From JBDNJM01 sp041687755 (GTDB lineage: Bacteria > Planctomycetota > UBA1135 > GCA-002686595), in NCBI GenBank assembly GCA_041687755.1, contig JBDNJM010000154.1, forward strand, positions 1-64,000: a stretch of 64,000 nt of DNA, written 5' to 3'. The first letter of the stretch is position 1. Every line of letters starts with the position of its first letter. The translations under genes and the position numbers were made by a program. This document shows, piece after piece, positions 1 to 8,376 of this stretch. The notes under the pieces are model-generated. The model saw only the letters and a program-made list of their open reading frames with translations, searched no databases and was not told the DNA's origin.

Positions 1-247
1 CTGATCCATGCGGAGAAGGTCACGTACCCGATCACCCTGATGTGCCGCGTTTTGAAGCTCTCGACCAGCGGCTACTACAAGTGGCGCAACTCGCCCGCAC
101 TAAGCGAGTCGGCACGGAGCGACGCCGATCTGCTCAAGAAGGTTCGGGCGATCCACGCGGACGGGCGAGGCCCCTACGGGAGTCCGAGGATCCATGCGAA
201 GCTGCGTAGGCTGGACGTCTGGGTCAGCAGGAAGCGCGTTGCGCGCC
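1..247 (+). pseudogene. IS3-family transposase OrfB, N-terminal fragment
   Basis: The frame is open from the left edge and resembles the start of IS3-type OrfB: LIHAEKVTYPITLMCRVL, then SGYYKW, then the HTH_21-type stretch YGSPRIHAKLR and VSRKRVARR. Homology stops near base 240-250, where the sequence turns into the reverse strand of the neighbouring NTPase gene. The DDE catalytic domain is therefore missing and the fragment cannot be active. The rest of the element, if any, lies to the left of the window. This is a 3'-truncated insertion-sequence remnant. Confidence 0.85.
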
Positions 248-1885
248 GCTTCCGGATCGCCGACCAGGCGCTCGATGTGCGCGGCGAAGGCCGCCTGCTT
301 GCCCAGCCCTGCGAGCGTGCCGCGCTCCAGGTCGGCATCGGTACCCCTCATGGATGCGGCATCGCCGGGGCCACGCGGTTCGGCAAGACCGGCCGTGCCG
401 CAGATCGCGTTCTCGTGGGTCGGCCAGGAGAGGATCACAACGCGCAGTTCGATCCTGGCACCGAGGAAGGCCGGCGAGTTAGGAAGCCGGCGGAGTGTCT
501 CAGGGACTCCCGGCACGGGAGCCTTCGCGGAGATGTCCCAGATTAAGAGGACGCGGGCTCGCTCTGTGTCCGAGCCACCCGCCTTGGCCAGACTCCGCAG
601 CCCTGCCGCGGTCGTCTCCTGCGGGTCGATCGTGTACGCCACCGTCCAACCCAGGCGCGTCGCAACCTCGCCGAGCCTCCAGCGCCAGTCGGGTCTTGCC
701 CGAGCCGGGCTCCGCCTTCCAATAGAGGACCCTCGTGCCTCCGGGTGAGAGCGCCCGAACGAGCTGTTTGACTTCACGCTCACGACCGACGAAGGTCCTG
801 CGCACCAGCATTCCGGAGTCGGGGTGATCGAGCAACGGGCCCAGGAACGTCGGCGTTTCGGCGCGGGCCCAGAAGGCACGGCGGAATTCGTCCAGGCTGT
901 GCAGGCCGTTCTGGAGCAATTCATCCATGAGCTCCGTGGGGCGGTCCGCGGCACGACACAGCTCCTCGAGGCGCTGCTCCATTGCCGTGTAGCGCCGACC
1001 GAGATCGCCGTCGCCATCAGCGAGCAGGCGGCGCAGGGAGCGCTCTAGGAGTCCGAAGCGCACCTCGACTCGCTCGGCGAAGTGGGCGGGTGTACGCTCG
1101 ATCTGCTCCAGCATCGCTGCGCTCTGCTCGTCCGCCTGGACCGAGAGGTCGACCATGAGCTCGCGCAACTCGGCGGCGTCGGCCATTCGCTGGCCCTGAA
1201 CGTGGGCTTCGATCGCTGAGTAAGCGCGGCCCTCCAGCTCGGTGCCACCGAGGCGATCCTGCTTGACCAAGACCTGCAGCTTGGCGGGCAGTCGGTCGAC
1301 CAGCTCATTTGCCGTGGATGCGAGCAAGGCCTGGAACTTGGCCCGGTCCTCGCGCTCGAACAGCGGGCGGAGCAGCTCGATCCAGCACTCGGCCCATTGC
1401 TCACGCTCCTCCGCATCCAGCTCAGCCCCCGCCGGTCGCAGCAGCGTGTTGGGCAGCGTGCACTGTTCGATCACGAGTTCACCCTCCTCGGCGAGCGTCT
1501 CACGCACGAATCCGCCGCTGCGGCGCGCGATCTCACGCAGTACCTTGCCCCGGGCTCCCAGCGTTTCGGCGTAGTCCGCCATGCACCGTCGCGCCGCCAG
1601 CTCGACCAGGTCGGCGAGGGCCGTGTGCTCGACCAGCGCCTCCGTGCGCAGCCTGCGGCGGGTGCGCCATTGCTCGAACCGACCCGCGCCGAGCTCGACC
1701 CCGAAGGAGCCGAAGATGTTCAGTAGGCCTTCTGTAGCCTTCTCAGCAAACTTCCCAGAGAGCTCACCCGAGACCACCGTGACCGCGATCGGCGCGATCG
1801 CCGTACATCCCACGCACAGGCAGAGGCCTGTGACTGAGAAAGCTGCAATGGCGCGAGAACTGGCTGACATAAGTGGCGAAGGCAC
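247..1885 (-). pseudogene. STAND/AAA-type NTPase, frameshifted and truncated
   Basis: The protein begins with a hydrophobic segment (about residues 10-40), then a long helical region, then FVGREREVKQL and a Walker A loop AEPGSGKTRLALE near residues 392-403. Around base 677 the frame changes; the sense continues in another frame as LGEVATRLGWTV and a Walker B-like VLLIWDIS. The gene is then cut at about base 247 by the IS3 fragment, so the sensor and C-terminal domains are lost. The GTG at 1885 is kept as start because a TAGTCT box lies 7 nt upstream; an ATG at 1870 is the alternative. STAND NTPases are often signalling or antiphage proteins, but no effector domain is left to prove that. A sequencing error could explain the frameshift but not the truncation. 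Confidence 0.7.
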
Positions 1886-1892
1886 AATGCCT

Positions 1893-1898
1893 AGACTA
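1893..1898 (-). promoter_or_regulatory. -10-like box TAGTCT
   Basis: TAGTCT lies 7 nt before the GTG at 1885. It fits the spacing seen before many starts in this window and supports the GTG start of the broken NTPase. Confidence 0.35.
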
Positions 1899-1939
1899 AG
1901 CGGGACAGGATCCTTCCGCCCAGATCAGGCCAGGCCTGC

Positions 1940-2509
1940 CTACTCGGCAGGTAAGGAGGCCGCAAACTTGAGCCACCTCCGCACCTTCGCGTTGCGTCGC
2001 CCCGCCACGCCCCGGCGCTTCGACTCCGCAGCCGCGGTCATGAAGTCTCCACGCGCGATCGCCGCGCAGAACTTGGGAAACTTCTCGGGCAGCCCCGTCA
2101 GCCCCAGGTTGAAGGCCATGTCGACCAGCGCCATGCGGACGAGTGCGGGCAGCGCGTCGTAGCCCTCGAACTGGCGCTCCAGGCCGCTCTCGAACTCGGC
2201 CACCCGCTCGAGTAGCAGCCACTCGATATCGTTCTCGGGCAGCTCCAGCTCGGTCGAGTTGCGGTAGCCATGGGCCAGCCGGCCGGGCGGGCACGCGCGC
2301 ACCGCATTCCAGTCGGTGGCGATCTCATCGGGGCTCGCCGTGACACCGTCGCTGCGGCGCACGAAAGCCAGACCCTGGGCCTCGGAGAGCAGCTCCAGGC
2401 ACTCGCCGACCCCGACCGTCACGAGGCCGTGGGTGTCCAGATAAAGGTGCGGGACCGAGCCTTCCGACTTGATCAGTTCGTCCACGAGGGCCCAGGTTTC
2501 AGCGTCCAT
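1940..2509 (-). CDS. T4-type lysozyme (GH24-like)
   Basis: A 189-residue protein with the phage lysozyme signature LIKSEG...YLDTHGLVTVGVG. Glu16, Asp25 and Thr31 keep exactly the spacing of the T4 lysozyme triad (E11, D20, T26). The C-terminal half has LVDMAFNLGLTGL and a GDFMTAAAES stretch typical of the family. These enzymes cleave peptidoglycan between MurNAc and GlcNAc. There is no obvious signal peptide. The ATG at 2509 is preferred because it puts the catalytic Glu at the usual distance; an ATG at 2560 would add 17 residues. No other phage genes are nearby, so this is either a domesticated phage gene or a cell-wall enzyme. Confidence 0.85.
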   Translation of the reverse strand: MDAETWALVDELIKSEGSVPHLYLDTHGLVTVGVGECLELLSEAQGLAFVRRSDGVTASPDEIATDWNAVRACPPGRLAHGYRNSTELELPENDIEWLLLERVAEFESGLERQFEGYDALPALVRMALVDMAFNLGLTGLPEKFPKFCAAIARGDFMTAAAESKRRGVAGRRNAKVRRWLKFAASLPAE

Positions 2510-2578
2510 AAGCGCCAGCTGAGCCCGGACGCGCGCCCGGTTCAAGTTCCTTCCTCGCATCGGCCTAGGTTGGATCGG

Positions 2579-2584
2579 TAGGCT
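2579..2584 (+). promoter_or_regulatory. -10-like box TAGGCT, leaderless spacing
   Basis: TAGGCT ends 6 nt before the ATG at 2591. No Shine-Dalgarno is present, so the transcript probably starts at or near the start codon. Confidence 0.5.
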
Positions 2585-2590
2585 GCTCCC

Positions 2591-3565
2591 ATGGCATCCA
2601 TCCAGCTGCTCCTCCCCGAACCCGGCCCCTTCTCCGCCGGCATCACGAGCGGCAACCGCGCCAGCGCCGCCCGCTGGGGCGAACTGTGGAGCGAGCTGGG
2701 GTTTGAGATCCAGGTCGCCGAAGGCGCGACCGACGCTTTTGGGCCGAACCCCGTCGTCTGCGTGGCCCTGCACGCGGTCAAGAGCGCCGAGCTACTCGAG
2801 ATCTTCGCGGAGGACTTCCCCGACGTCCCGCGGGTCGTCGTGCTGGGCGGCACCGAGATCAGCGCCGCCGGCGAACTCGACGCGCGCGCCCGCAAGACCC
2901 TGCAGGCCGCCCAGGCCATCGTCACCCTGAACGGTGCGACGGCCATGCGGCTCGAGGACGATTTCGGAGCGACCCTGCGGATGATCCGCCAGAGCGCCAA
3001 GCCCGTCCCCCGCCAGGCGCCCGATCCCACGCGCTTCGAGCTGCTGTTCCCAGCCCACCTGCGCCCGGTCAAGGATCCGCTCGTGCTGCCCAAGGCCTTG
3101 GACCTGCTGCCGCCCGAGAGCCGCGTGTACGTCCTGCACGCCGGCGCAACCATCGACGAGGAAATCGGCGAGCCGTTCCACGCCGCCGCTCGCCGCTCGG
3201 AACGCTTCGAGAGCCGCGGCGCGCTGCCGCGACCGGACGTCCTGCAGCAGCTCTCGCGCGCACGCGGCCTGATCAACACGAGCCTGGTCGAAGGCGCCTC
3301 GGGCGCAATCACCGATGCGCTCGCTAGCGGCGTCCCGATCATCGCGAGCGACGCGGAAGCGAACGTCGATCTGCTCGGACCCGACTGGCCCCTGCTGTTC
3401 CCCTGCGGCGATGCTCAAGCCCTCGCCGACCGCTGCCGCTCGCTCGAGTCGGACCGCGACCTCGGGCCCGAACTGCAGCGCCGCCTGCGCACCCTCGGAC
3501 CCAAGATCTCCTCCGAGGCCGAACTCGACGGCTGGCGCCGTCTGTTCCGCGAACTCGGCCTCTGA
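2591..3565 (+). CDS. SenB-like GT4-type glycosyltransferase
   Basis: A 324-residue protein that looks like a GT-B fold glycosyltransferase: an N-terminal GNRASAARWGELWSELGF motif, a central ALHAVKSAELL stretch and a C-terminal donor-binding half with LVEGASGAITDALASGVPII. The N-terminal pattern (GNRxxAxRW) and the ALHAxxSA block resemble the TIGR04348/SenB family; SenB makes a selenosugar in selenoneine synthesis. The SenA and SenC partners are not in this window, so the substrate is unknown. The gene stands alone and ends directly at a copy of the dispersed 125-bp repeat. Assignment to glycosyltransferases is firm; the SenB link is recalled from motif shape only. Confidence 0.7.
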   Translation: MASIQLLLPEPGPFSAGITSGNRASAARWGELWSELGFEIQVAEGATDAFGPNPVVCVALHAVKSAELLEIFAEDFPDVPRVVVLGGTEISAAGELDARARKTLQAAQAIVTLNGATAMRLEDDFGATLRMIRQSAKPVPRQAPDPTRFELLFPAHLRPVKDPLVLPKALDLLPPESRVYVLHAGATIDEEIGEPFHAAARRSERFESRGALPRPDVLQQLSRARGLINTSLVEGASGAITDALASGVPIIASDAEANVDLLGPDWPLLFPCGDAQALADRCRSLESDRDLGPELQRRLRTLGPKISSEAELDGWRRLFRELGL

Positions 3566-3692
3566 GACGCTGTGAAAAAAAATGGCGTTGCCTGAGCGAA
3601 GTGCCTCTCCGTTGGCTCTGGGCCTATCGCCTGGAGGCGCTGGAGCGCAGAGAGCGCTCACGGATGCACTGCGCGCATTGATTCACACTCTG
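3566..3692 (+). repeat. Stop-codon-abutting intergenic repeat, copy 1
   Basis: Starts on the base after the TGA of the glycosyltransferase gene. It reads GACGCTGTGAAAAAAAATGG and ends with ATTGATTCACACTCT. It aligns with copies at 21814-21938 and 43659-43782 (both reverse strand) and partly with 57115-57212. It contains GC-rich inverted segments (GGCGCTGGAGCGC, GAGCGCTC). Confidence 0.85.
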
Positions 3693-3735
3693 TGACCCAG
3701 GGGCGAGGGAAGGCCGAGAGTGACCGGCCTCCGAC

Positions 3736-4833
3736 CTAGCGCATGTCGCGGAAGTCGTCCGGCTCGCCCTCGGGCTGCACGCTTCCGCCCCAGCCGAGGC
3801 GTTCGCGCAGCCGTCGGTAGGGATCGAGTCCCGGAAGCGCGATCAGCGGGTACGGGCGCGGGTGCCGCCGCAATCCGAGCTCCTGGCCGCCCTCAAGGTG
3901 ACCGGCGTGCTGCCCGTCGATCACGATGTCGGCGCGCACGTTGTCGTTGAGCAGGCGCACGCGCAGACGGCTGTCGGGGTGCAGGACCAGGGGCCGCGCG
4001 GCCAGGCCCTGGCTCGCGATTGGCGTCACGACGATGCCTAGCATCGAGGGCGCCAGGATCGGGCCGCCGGCCGAGAGGCTGTAGGCGGTCGAGCCCGAAG
4101 GGGTCGAGCAAATCAGTCCGTCGGCGCGGTAGTCGGTGACCCAGTCGTCGCCGACGTACAGGCCGAGCCGCAACATCGACTGGTCGGGGGCGCGGGTGAC
4201 GACGACGTCGTTGAGCGCCAGGCCCGCCCGCTTGCGGCTTTTCGCGCGTAGGCGCACCGACATGCGCATGCGTGGCTCGACGACGCCCTGGCCGGCGAAG
4301 ACCGCGTCGAGCGTCTCGCGCCAGCGCGTCGCCGGCGTTGAGGCCAGGAAGCCCACGCGCCCGAAGTTGATCCCGAGCGTCGGCACGGGGTGGCTGCCGA
4401 AGGAGCGCACGGCCTGCAGGATGGCGCCGTCGCCGCCCAGCACGATCAGGAGATCGGGCTGAAAGTCGGGGCGCTGCTTCACCGAGTTGTCGGCGAAGGC
4501 CGGTACGTCGCTCTCGAAGCGCACCTCGTCGACCCGCGTCTCGAGGAACGGTCGCAGCTGCTCGGCGAGCTCGACGGCCAACGGCTTGCCCGAGTGCACC
4601 AGGACCAGCACGCGGCGCACCGTGCCGGCCACGGGGAAGCCGCGCTTCGCGCCGACGGCCGTGCCACCGTTCGCGTCGATCGGGACGGTGTCCTCGGTGG
4701 TCCCAAGGTTCCCAGCGCTCTCCGCGGGCCGCTCGGGAGCCGTCTCGGGCATCGTGCCAAAGGGCACGTCGGAGGCGCCCTCGCCGGAACCCTGGTCCAC
4801 TGAACCCCGATCTACTGAGCCCGCGTCGCTCAA
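3736..4833 (-). CDS. nadK: NAD kinase
   Basis: Phosphorylates NAD to NADP in the cytoplasm. The 365-residue protein has the family motifs in order: GGDG at 133-136, NDVVV at 208-212 and TPSGSTAYSLSAGGPI at 244-259. The first 70 residues (Ser/Gly/Glu-rich, low complexity) are an extension not found in typical NadK of about 290 residues and may be disordered. Its ATG overlaps the dxs stop by 4 nt, so it is the last gene of xseB-ispA-dxs-nadK. Pairing with dxs makes sense because the next MEP-pathway enzyme uses NADPH. The motif set does not show whether polyphosphate can replace ATP as donor. Confidence 0.95.
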   Translation of the reverse strand: MSDAGSVDRGSVDQGSGEGASDVPFGTMPETAPERPAESAGNLGTTEDTVPIDANGGTAVGAKRGFPVAGTVRRVLVLVHSGKPLAVELAEQLRPFLETRVDEVRFESDVPAFADNSVKQRPDFQPDLLIVLGGDGAILQAVRSFGSHPVPTLGINFGRVGFLASTPATRWRETLDAVFAGQGVVEPRMRMSVRLRAKSRKRAGLALNDVVVTRAPDQSMLRLGLYVGDDWVTDYRADGLICSTPSGSTAYSLSAGGPILAPSMLGIVVTPIASQGLAARPLVLHPDSRLRVRLLNDNVRADIVIDGQHAGHLEGGQELGLRRHPRPYPLIALPGLDPYRRLRERLGWGGSVQPEGEPDDFRDMR

Positions 4834-6944
4834 GCCTTGCGAGCCCCCAAGAGCTGGCGCACGGAACGCTCGAGGGAGGCCGCGTCGATGCCGCAGCGCT
4901 CCAGCTGCTCCGACCGCTCGGTGCAGTGATCCTGGAAGGCGTCCGGAATGCCGGCCAGCTTGATCCCGGCGATCGGTACCGAGGTCCCGCCGAACTCAGC
5001 GCTGGCGAACTCGAGCACCGCCGAGCCGAACCCGCCGGCCTTCTGGTGCTCTTCGGCGCACAGCAGGAATCGGTGCGACTTCAGGTGCTCGGAGAGGCGC
5101 TGCTCGTCGAGCGGCTTCGCGAAGCGCGCGTCGACGACGCCCACCTTGTAACCGTCGCGGGCGAGCGCCTCGGCCGCCTCCAGGGCGTGGTTCACAAGGT
5201 CGCCGTAGGCCCAGATGCAGACATCCTCGCCCTCGATCAGCTGCTCCGAAAGCCCTGGGCGCATCGGCTCGCGGTCCGGCTCGTTGAACAGCTCGGCGCC
5301 GGGGCAGGACGCGCGCGGGTAGCGCAGCCCCGTCGGTCCCGGCAGGGTCAGCGACATCTCGAGCATGCGGCGCATGTCGGTGGCGTCGCGCGGCGCGCAG
5401 AGCGTGAAGTTCGGCAGCGTGCGCAGGTAGGCGATGTCGAACACGCCGTTGTGCGTGGGGCCGTCCTGACCGACCAGCCCGGCGCGGTCCATCGCGAAGA
5501 CGACGGGCAGGTTCTGGAGGGCGACCTCCTGGAACACCTGGTCGTAGCCGCGCTGCAGGAACGTCGAGTAGATTGCGCAGACCGGTCGCAGGCCGCCCTT
5601 CGCCATGCCCGCAGCCATGGCGACGCCGTGCTGCTCCGTGATCCCGACGTCGTGGAAGCGGTTGGGGAACTTGTCCGCAAACCCGAGCAGGCCGGTGCCA
5701 CTGGGCATTCCGGCGGTGATCACGTGCAGGCGCAGGTCGGCCTCGGCGAGCGCGGTCAGCGAATCGGCAAAGGCCTTTGTGTACGCCGGGCCGGCGGGGA
5801 CCACGTCGCAGGGCTGGACGGCGATCTTCTCCGACTCCGGCTTCGCGGCCGGCTTGGTCGCGTGCACGCGCTCGGGGTGCGTCGGCGCGTCGGGGTGGCC
5901 CTTGCCCTTCTGGGTCAGCGTGTGCAGCAGCACGACGCCGTCCAGTTCGCGCACGCGGCGCAGCTTCTTGACGAGCAGCTCCACGTCGTGACCGTCGATC
6001 GGTCCGACGTAGGTCGTGCCCAACTCTTCGAACACGTGGCCCGAGACGATGGTGTGGCGCAGCACCTCGCGCACCTGCTCGAGCGTGCGCTCGACCTTGC
6101 CGCCGATCACCGGGATCGATGCGACGAGGTTGTGAATCTCCTGTTGCGCCCGCTGCACCGTGCGGTTCGACCGGATGCGGCTCAGATAACGCGCCAGCGC
6201 GCCAACCGACTTGCTGATCGACCACTCGTTGTCGTTGAGCACGACGATCAACTTCTCGCCGCGCGCGCCGGCCCAGTTGAGGCCCTCGAAGGCCACGCCC
6301 GCGCTGAGGCTCGAATCGCCGATCACCGCGATCACGTCGGGGCGCGGCTCCTGGTACGAGGCCGCCAGGGCCAAGCCCGCTGCGATCGCGATGCTCGTGC
6401 CGGCATGGCCGACGTGAAACAGGTCGTAGTCCGATTCTTCAGGGTTCGTGAAGCCGCACGGCCCGCCGGTGCGGCGCAGCTGGGCGAAGCCCTCGCGGCG
6501 GCCGGTCAACACCTTGTGCGGATAGCTCTGGTGGCTGGTATCGAGCACCAGTCGGTCGCGCGAGAAGTCGAACACGTAGTGCAGCGCGACGGTCAGCTCG
6601 ACGACGCCGAGGTTGCTGCCAAGGTGTCCGCCCGTCGCCAGGACGGTCTCGAGCAGGAACGAGCGCAGCTCGGCGCACAGCTGCGGCAGCTGATTCTCGG
6701 AGAGCCGCTTCAGATCCTCCGGGCTGCCGACTCGATCGAGCAGCTCGCGCTCGACGATCGCCTGCAGCTCGCTGTCGGGCAGCGGAACCGGATTCGGTTC
6801 CTTGACGGGCGTGGGCTGGGTGGCTGCGGGCTCGAGCCCAGATCGCTGCTCGCCCGGCTGGGGCTTCTCCGTTGAACTCTTCATGGGCAGTGAGCGACAG
6901 GGGGAGGTTGCTCGCAACGGATCATAGACCGCGGGGAGGGCCAT
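4830..6944 (-). CDS. dxs: 1-deoxy-D-xylulose-5-phosphate synthase
   Basis: Condenses pyruvate and glyceraldehyde 3-phosphate, the first step of the MEP isoprenoid pathway, using thiamine diphosphate. Family blocks are present in order: GGHLGSNLGVVELTVALHYVF, SHQSYPHKVLTGR, GDSSLSAGVAFEGLNWAG with VVLNDNEWSIS, GPIDGHD, GITEQH (catalytic Glu) and DRAGLVGQDGPTHNG. Two blocks drift from the usual forms: GDS replaces GDG in the cofactor motif, and TSHQS replaces VGHQA. At 704 residues it is longer than usual because of a Pro/Glu-rich N-terminus. The start may be the ATG at 6884 instead, which removes 20 residues. It follows ispA by 18 nt. Confidence 0.95.
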   Translation of the reverse strand: MALPAVYDPLRATSPCRSLPMKSSTEKPQPGEQRSGLEPAATQPTPVKEPNPVPLPDSELQAIVERELLDRVGSPEDLKRLSENQLPQLCAELRSFLLETVLATGGHLGSNLGVVELTVALHYVFDFSRDRLVLDTSHQSYPHKVLTGRREGFAQLRRTGGPCGFTNPEESDYDLFHVGHAGTSIAIAAGLALAASYQEPRPDVIAVIGDSSLSAGVAFEGLNWAGARGEKLIVVLNDNEWSISKSVGALARYLSRIRSNRTVQRAQQEIHNLVASIPVIGGKVERTLEQVREVLRHTIVSGHVFEELGTTYVGPIDGHDVELLVKKLRRVRELDGVVLLHTLTQKGKGHPDAPTHPERVHATKPAAKPESEKIAVQPCDVVPAGPAYTKAFADSLTALAEADLRLHVITAGMPSGTGLLGFADKFPNRFHDVGITEQHGVAMAAGMAKGGLRPVCAIYSTFLQRGYDQVFQEVALQNLPVVFAMDRAGLVGQDGPTHNGVFDIAYLRTLPNFTLCAPRDATDMRRMLEMSLTLPGPTGLRYPRASCPGAELFNEPDREPMRPGLSEQLIEGEDVCIWAYGDLVNHALEAAEALARDGYKVGVVDARFAKPLDEQRLSEHLKSHRFLLCAEEHQKAGGFGSAVLEFASAEFGGTSVPIAGIKLAGIPDAFQDHCTERSEQLERCGIDAASLERSVRQLLGARKA

Positions 6945-6962
6945 CGTTACCCGCTAGGAGGT

Positions 6963-7892
6963 TCAGTGAGTTCGGCTTTCAAGCCGTGAGACCAGAGCGA
7001 CGAGTGGATGATTCTCAGGCAGCCCCAGCCCCAGCGCCTCCCGGCGGGCCTCGGCGGTCGCCGCGGCGGCCCGCGCCAGCGCCCCCTCGAGCCCCAGCAG
7101 CGCGACCAGCGAGTCGCGCTCCAGCACCGCGTCCTTGCCCGGCGTCTTCCCCAGAGTCGCGGCATCGGCCGTCACGTCCAGCACGTCGTCGGTCGCCTGG
7201 AAGGCCATGCCGAGCGCGATCCCGAAGGCTTGGGCTCGCTCGACGACCTCTGGACCCGCAGCCGCCGAGAGCGCCCCGAGGCTCGCCCCAGCCCCAAACA
7301 GCGCGGCCGTTTTCCGGGCGTGGACGTCCAGCACCCCTTTGAGCCCGGGCAGCCGGTCACCGGCCTCAAGGTCGAGCACCTGACCTCCGACCATCCCAAT
7401 CGCGCCCGAGGCCTTCGCGAGCGCCGCGACCTGCTCCGCCGCAGCCAAACGCGCCCCGCTGAGCACCTCGAAGGCCGAGGTCAGCAGCGCGTCGCCCACC
7501 AGGATCGCCAGGGCCTCCCCGTACACCTTGTGGCAGGTGGCGCGGCCCCGGCGCAGGTCGTCGTCGTCCATCGCCGGAAGATCATCGTGCACCAGGCTGT
7601 AGGTGTGCAGCATCTCCAGCGCCACCGCAGCGGGCGCCGCATCGTCCAGGACACCCCCCAGCCCCTCACAAACGAGGCTGCACAGCACCGGACGCAGCCG
7701 CTTGCCGCCGCCCATCAGGGCGTACCGGATCGCCTCTGCCAGCCGCTCCGGGCACTCCGGCGGGATGGGCAGGTGCCGCTCGAGCTGCTCCTCAAGCCAC
7801 TCGCGCCGCCGCCCCAGGACGCGGTCGAGATCCGCCTCGCTGAGCGCCTCCCCCGCCGCCCCCTGTCGGTCGCCTACGGCCCCCGGCCTCAC
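6963..7892 (-). CDS. ispA: Polyprenyl (farnesyl/geranylgeranyl) diphosphate synthase
   Basis: Adds isopentenyl diphosphate to allylic diphosphates to build C15/C20 isoprenoid chains. The 309-residue protein has GGGKRLRPVL near 61-70, the first Asp-rich motif DDLPAMDDDD at 103-112 and the second at DDVLD near residue 237. The spacing between the two Asp residues of the first motif is the bacterial (type II) form seen in FPP/GGPP synthases. The start overlaps the xseB stop by 4 nt. The xseB-ispA-dxs order is a classic bacterial operon. Exact chain length of the product cannot be read from the sequence. Confidence 0.92.
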   Translation of the reverse strand: MRPGAVGDRQGAAGEALSEADLDRVLGRRREWLEEQLERHLPIPPECPERLAEAIRYALMGGGKRLRPVLCSLVCEGLGGVLDDAAPAAVALEMLHTYSLVHDDLPAMDDDDLRRGRATCHKVYGEALAILVGDALLTSAFEVLSGARLAAAEQVAALAKASGAIGMVGGQVLDLEAGDRLPGLKGVLDVHARKTAALFGAGASLGALSAAAGPEVVERAQAFGIALGMAFQATDDVLDVTADAATLGKTPGKDAVLERDSLVALLGLEGALARAAAATAEARREALGLGLPENHPLVALVSRLESRTH

Positions 7893-8173
7893 GCTTCGCC
7901 GTCCCCGGCGAAGTCCGGATCGCCGGCGAAGGGCGTCAGCGACTCCTCCGCGCTGCGCCCCAGTTCCTGCACCTGGGCGCGGTACTTGGCCAGGGTCGAG
8001 TGGCAGCCCTTCAACAGCTCCAAGCCGTTGCCGTAGCGCTCGATAGCGCTCTCGAGCCCCAGCTCGCCGCGCTCCAGCTCGGCCACGATGGCCTCCAGGG
8101 CCTCCAGCCGCTCGTCGAACCCGGGATCCTGCTCCGCCGACTCCTCGGCCTTGCTCTTGGTCGTTTTTGCCAT
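7889..8173 (-). CDS. xseB: Exodeoxyribonuclease VII small subunit
   Basis: A 94-residue protein with the typical XseB core FDERLEALEAIVAELERGEL, then LESAIERYGNGLELLKGC, flanked by charged tails. With XseA (not in the window) it forms exonuclease VII, which degrades single-stranded DNA. It is the first gene of the operon and overlaps ispA by 4 nt. The start at 8173 is supported by a TAAACT box 9 nt upstream. Confidence 0.93.
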   Translation of the reverse strand: MAKTTKSKAEESAEQDPGFDERLEALEAIVAELERGELGLESAIERYGNGLELLKGCHSTLAKYRAQVQELGRSAEESLTPFAGDPDFAGDGEA

Positions 8174-8182
8174 GCGGCCCTC

Positions 8183-8188
8183 AGTTTA
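8183..8188 (-). promoter_or_regulatory. -10-like box TAAACT, leaderless spacing
   Basis: TAAACT lies 9 nt before the xseB ATG with no Shine-Dalgarno between. It is the likely promoter of xseB-ispA-dxs-nadK. Confidence 0.5.
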
Positions 8189-8376
8189 GAGGCCCGAGCC
8201 CCCATGTCTCGCCCGGGGGCGCGGTTCTGACCCCTTCGGGCTATGTTTCGGGCGTTCCTGAGGAACTTCGAGCCCCTCCCGCGACTCGATGAGTGGTCGC
8301 TCGGCCTTCCGCAGCGCCCCCCTCCCCCCCCTCCGGCCGCTCCCGCGCCGTCCCCACTCCCGCGCCAACACACCGC

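Noticed and set aside
1800..1885. A lipobox-like LCVGC near the N-terminus of the broken NTPase
   Set aside because: Position -3 is Cys rather than Leu/Val/Ile, and an ATPase domain outside the cytoplasm is implausible; a membrane anchor is more likely.
1940..2509. Lysozyme plus NTPase remnant as a defence island
   Set aside because: The two genes share only strand and position; the NTPase is broken and no other defence genes are nearby.
5800..6500. GDS instead of GDG in the Dxs cofactor motif, read at first as loss of function
   Set aside because: Other Dxs proteins also vary at this position (Chlamydia has GDA), and the catalytic His, Glu, Arg and Asp blocks are intact.
4926..6875. A 649-codon plus-strand frame antisense to dxs
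   Set aside because: Same high-GC shadow effect; dxs on the minus strand has every family block.
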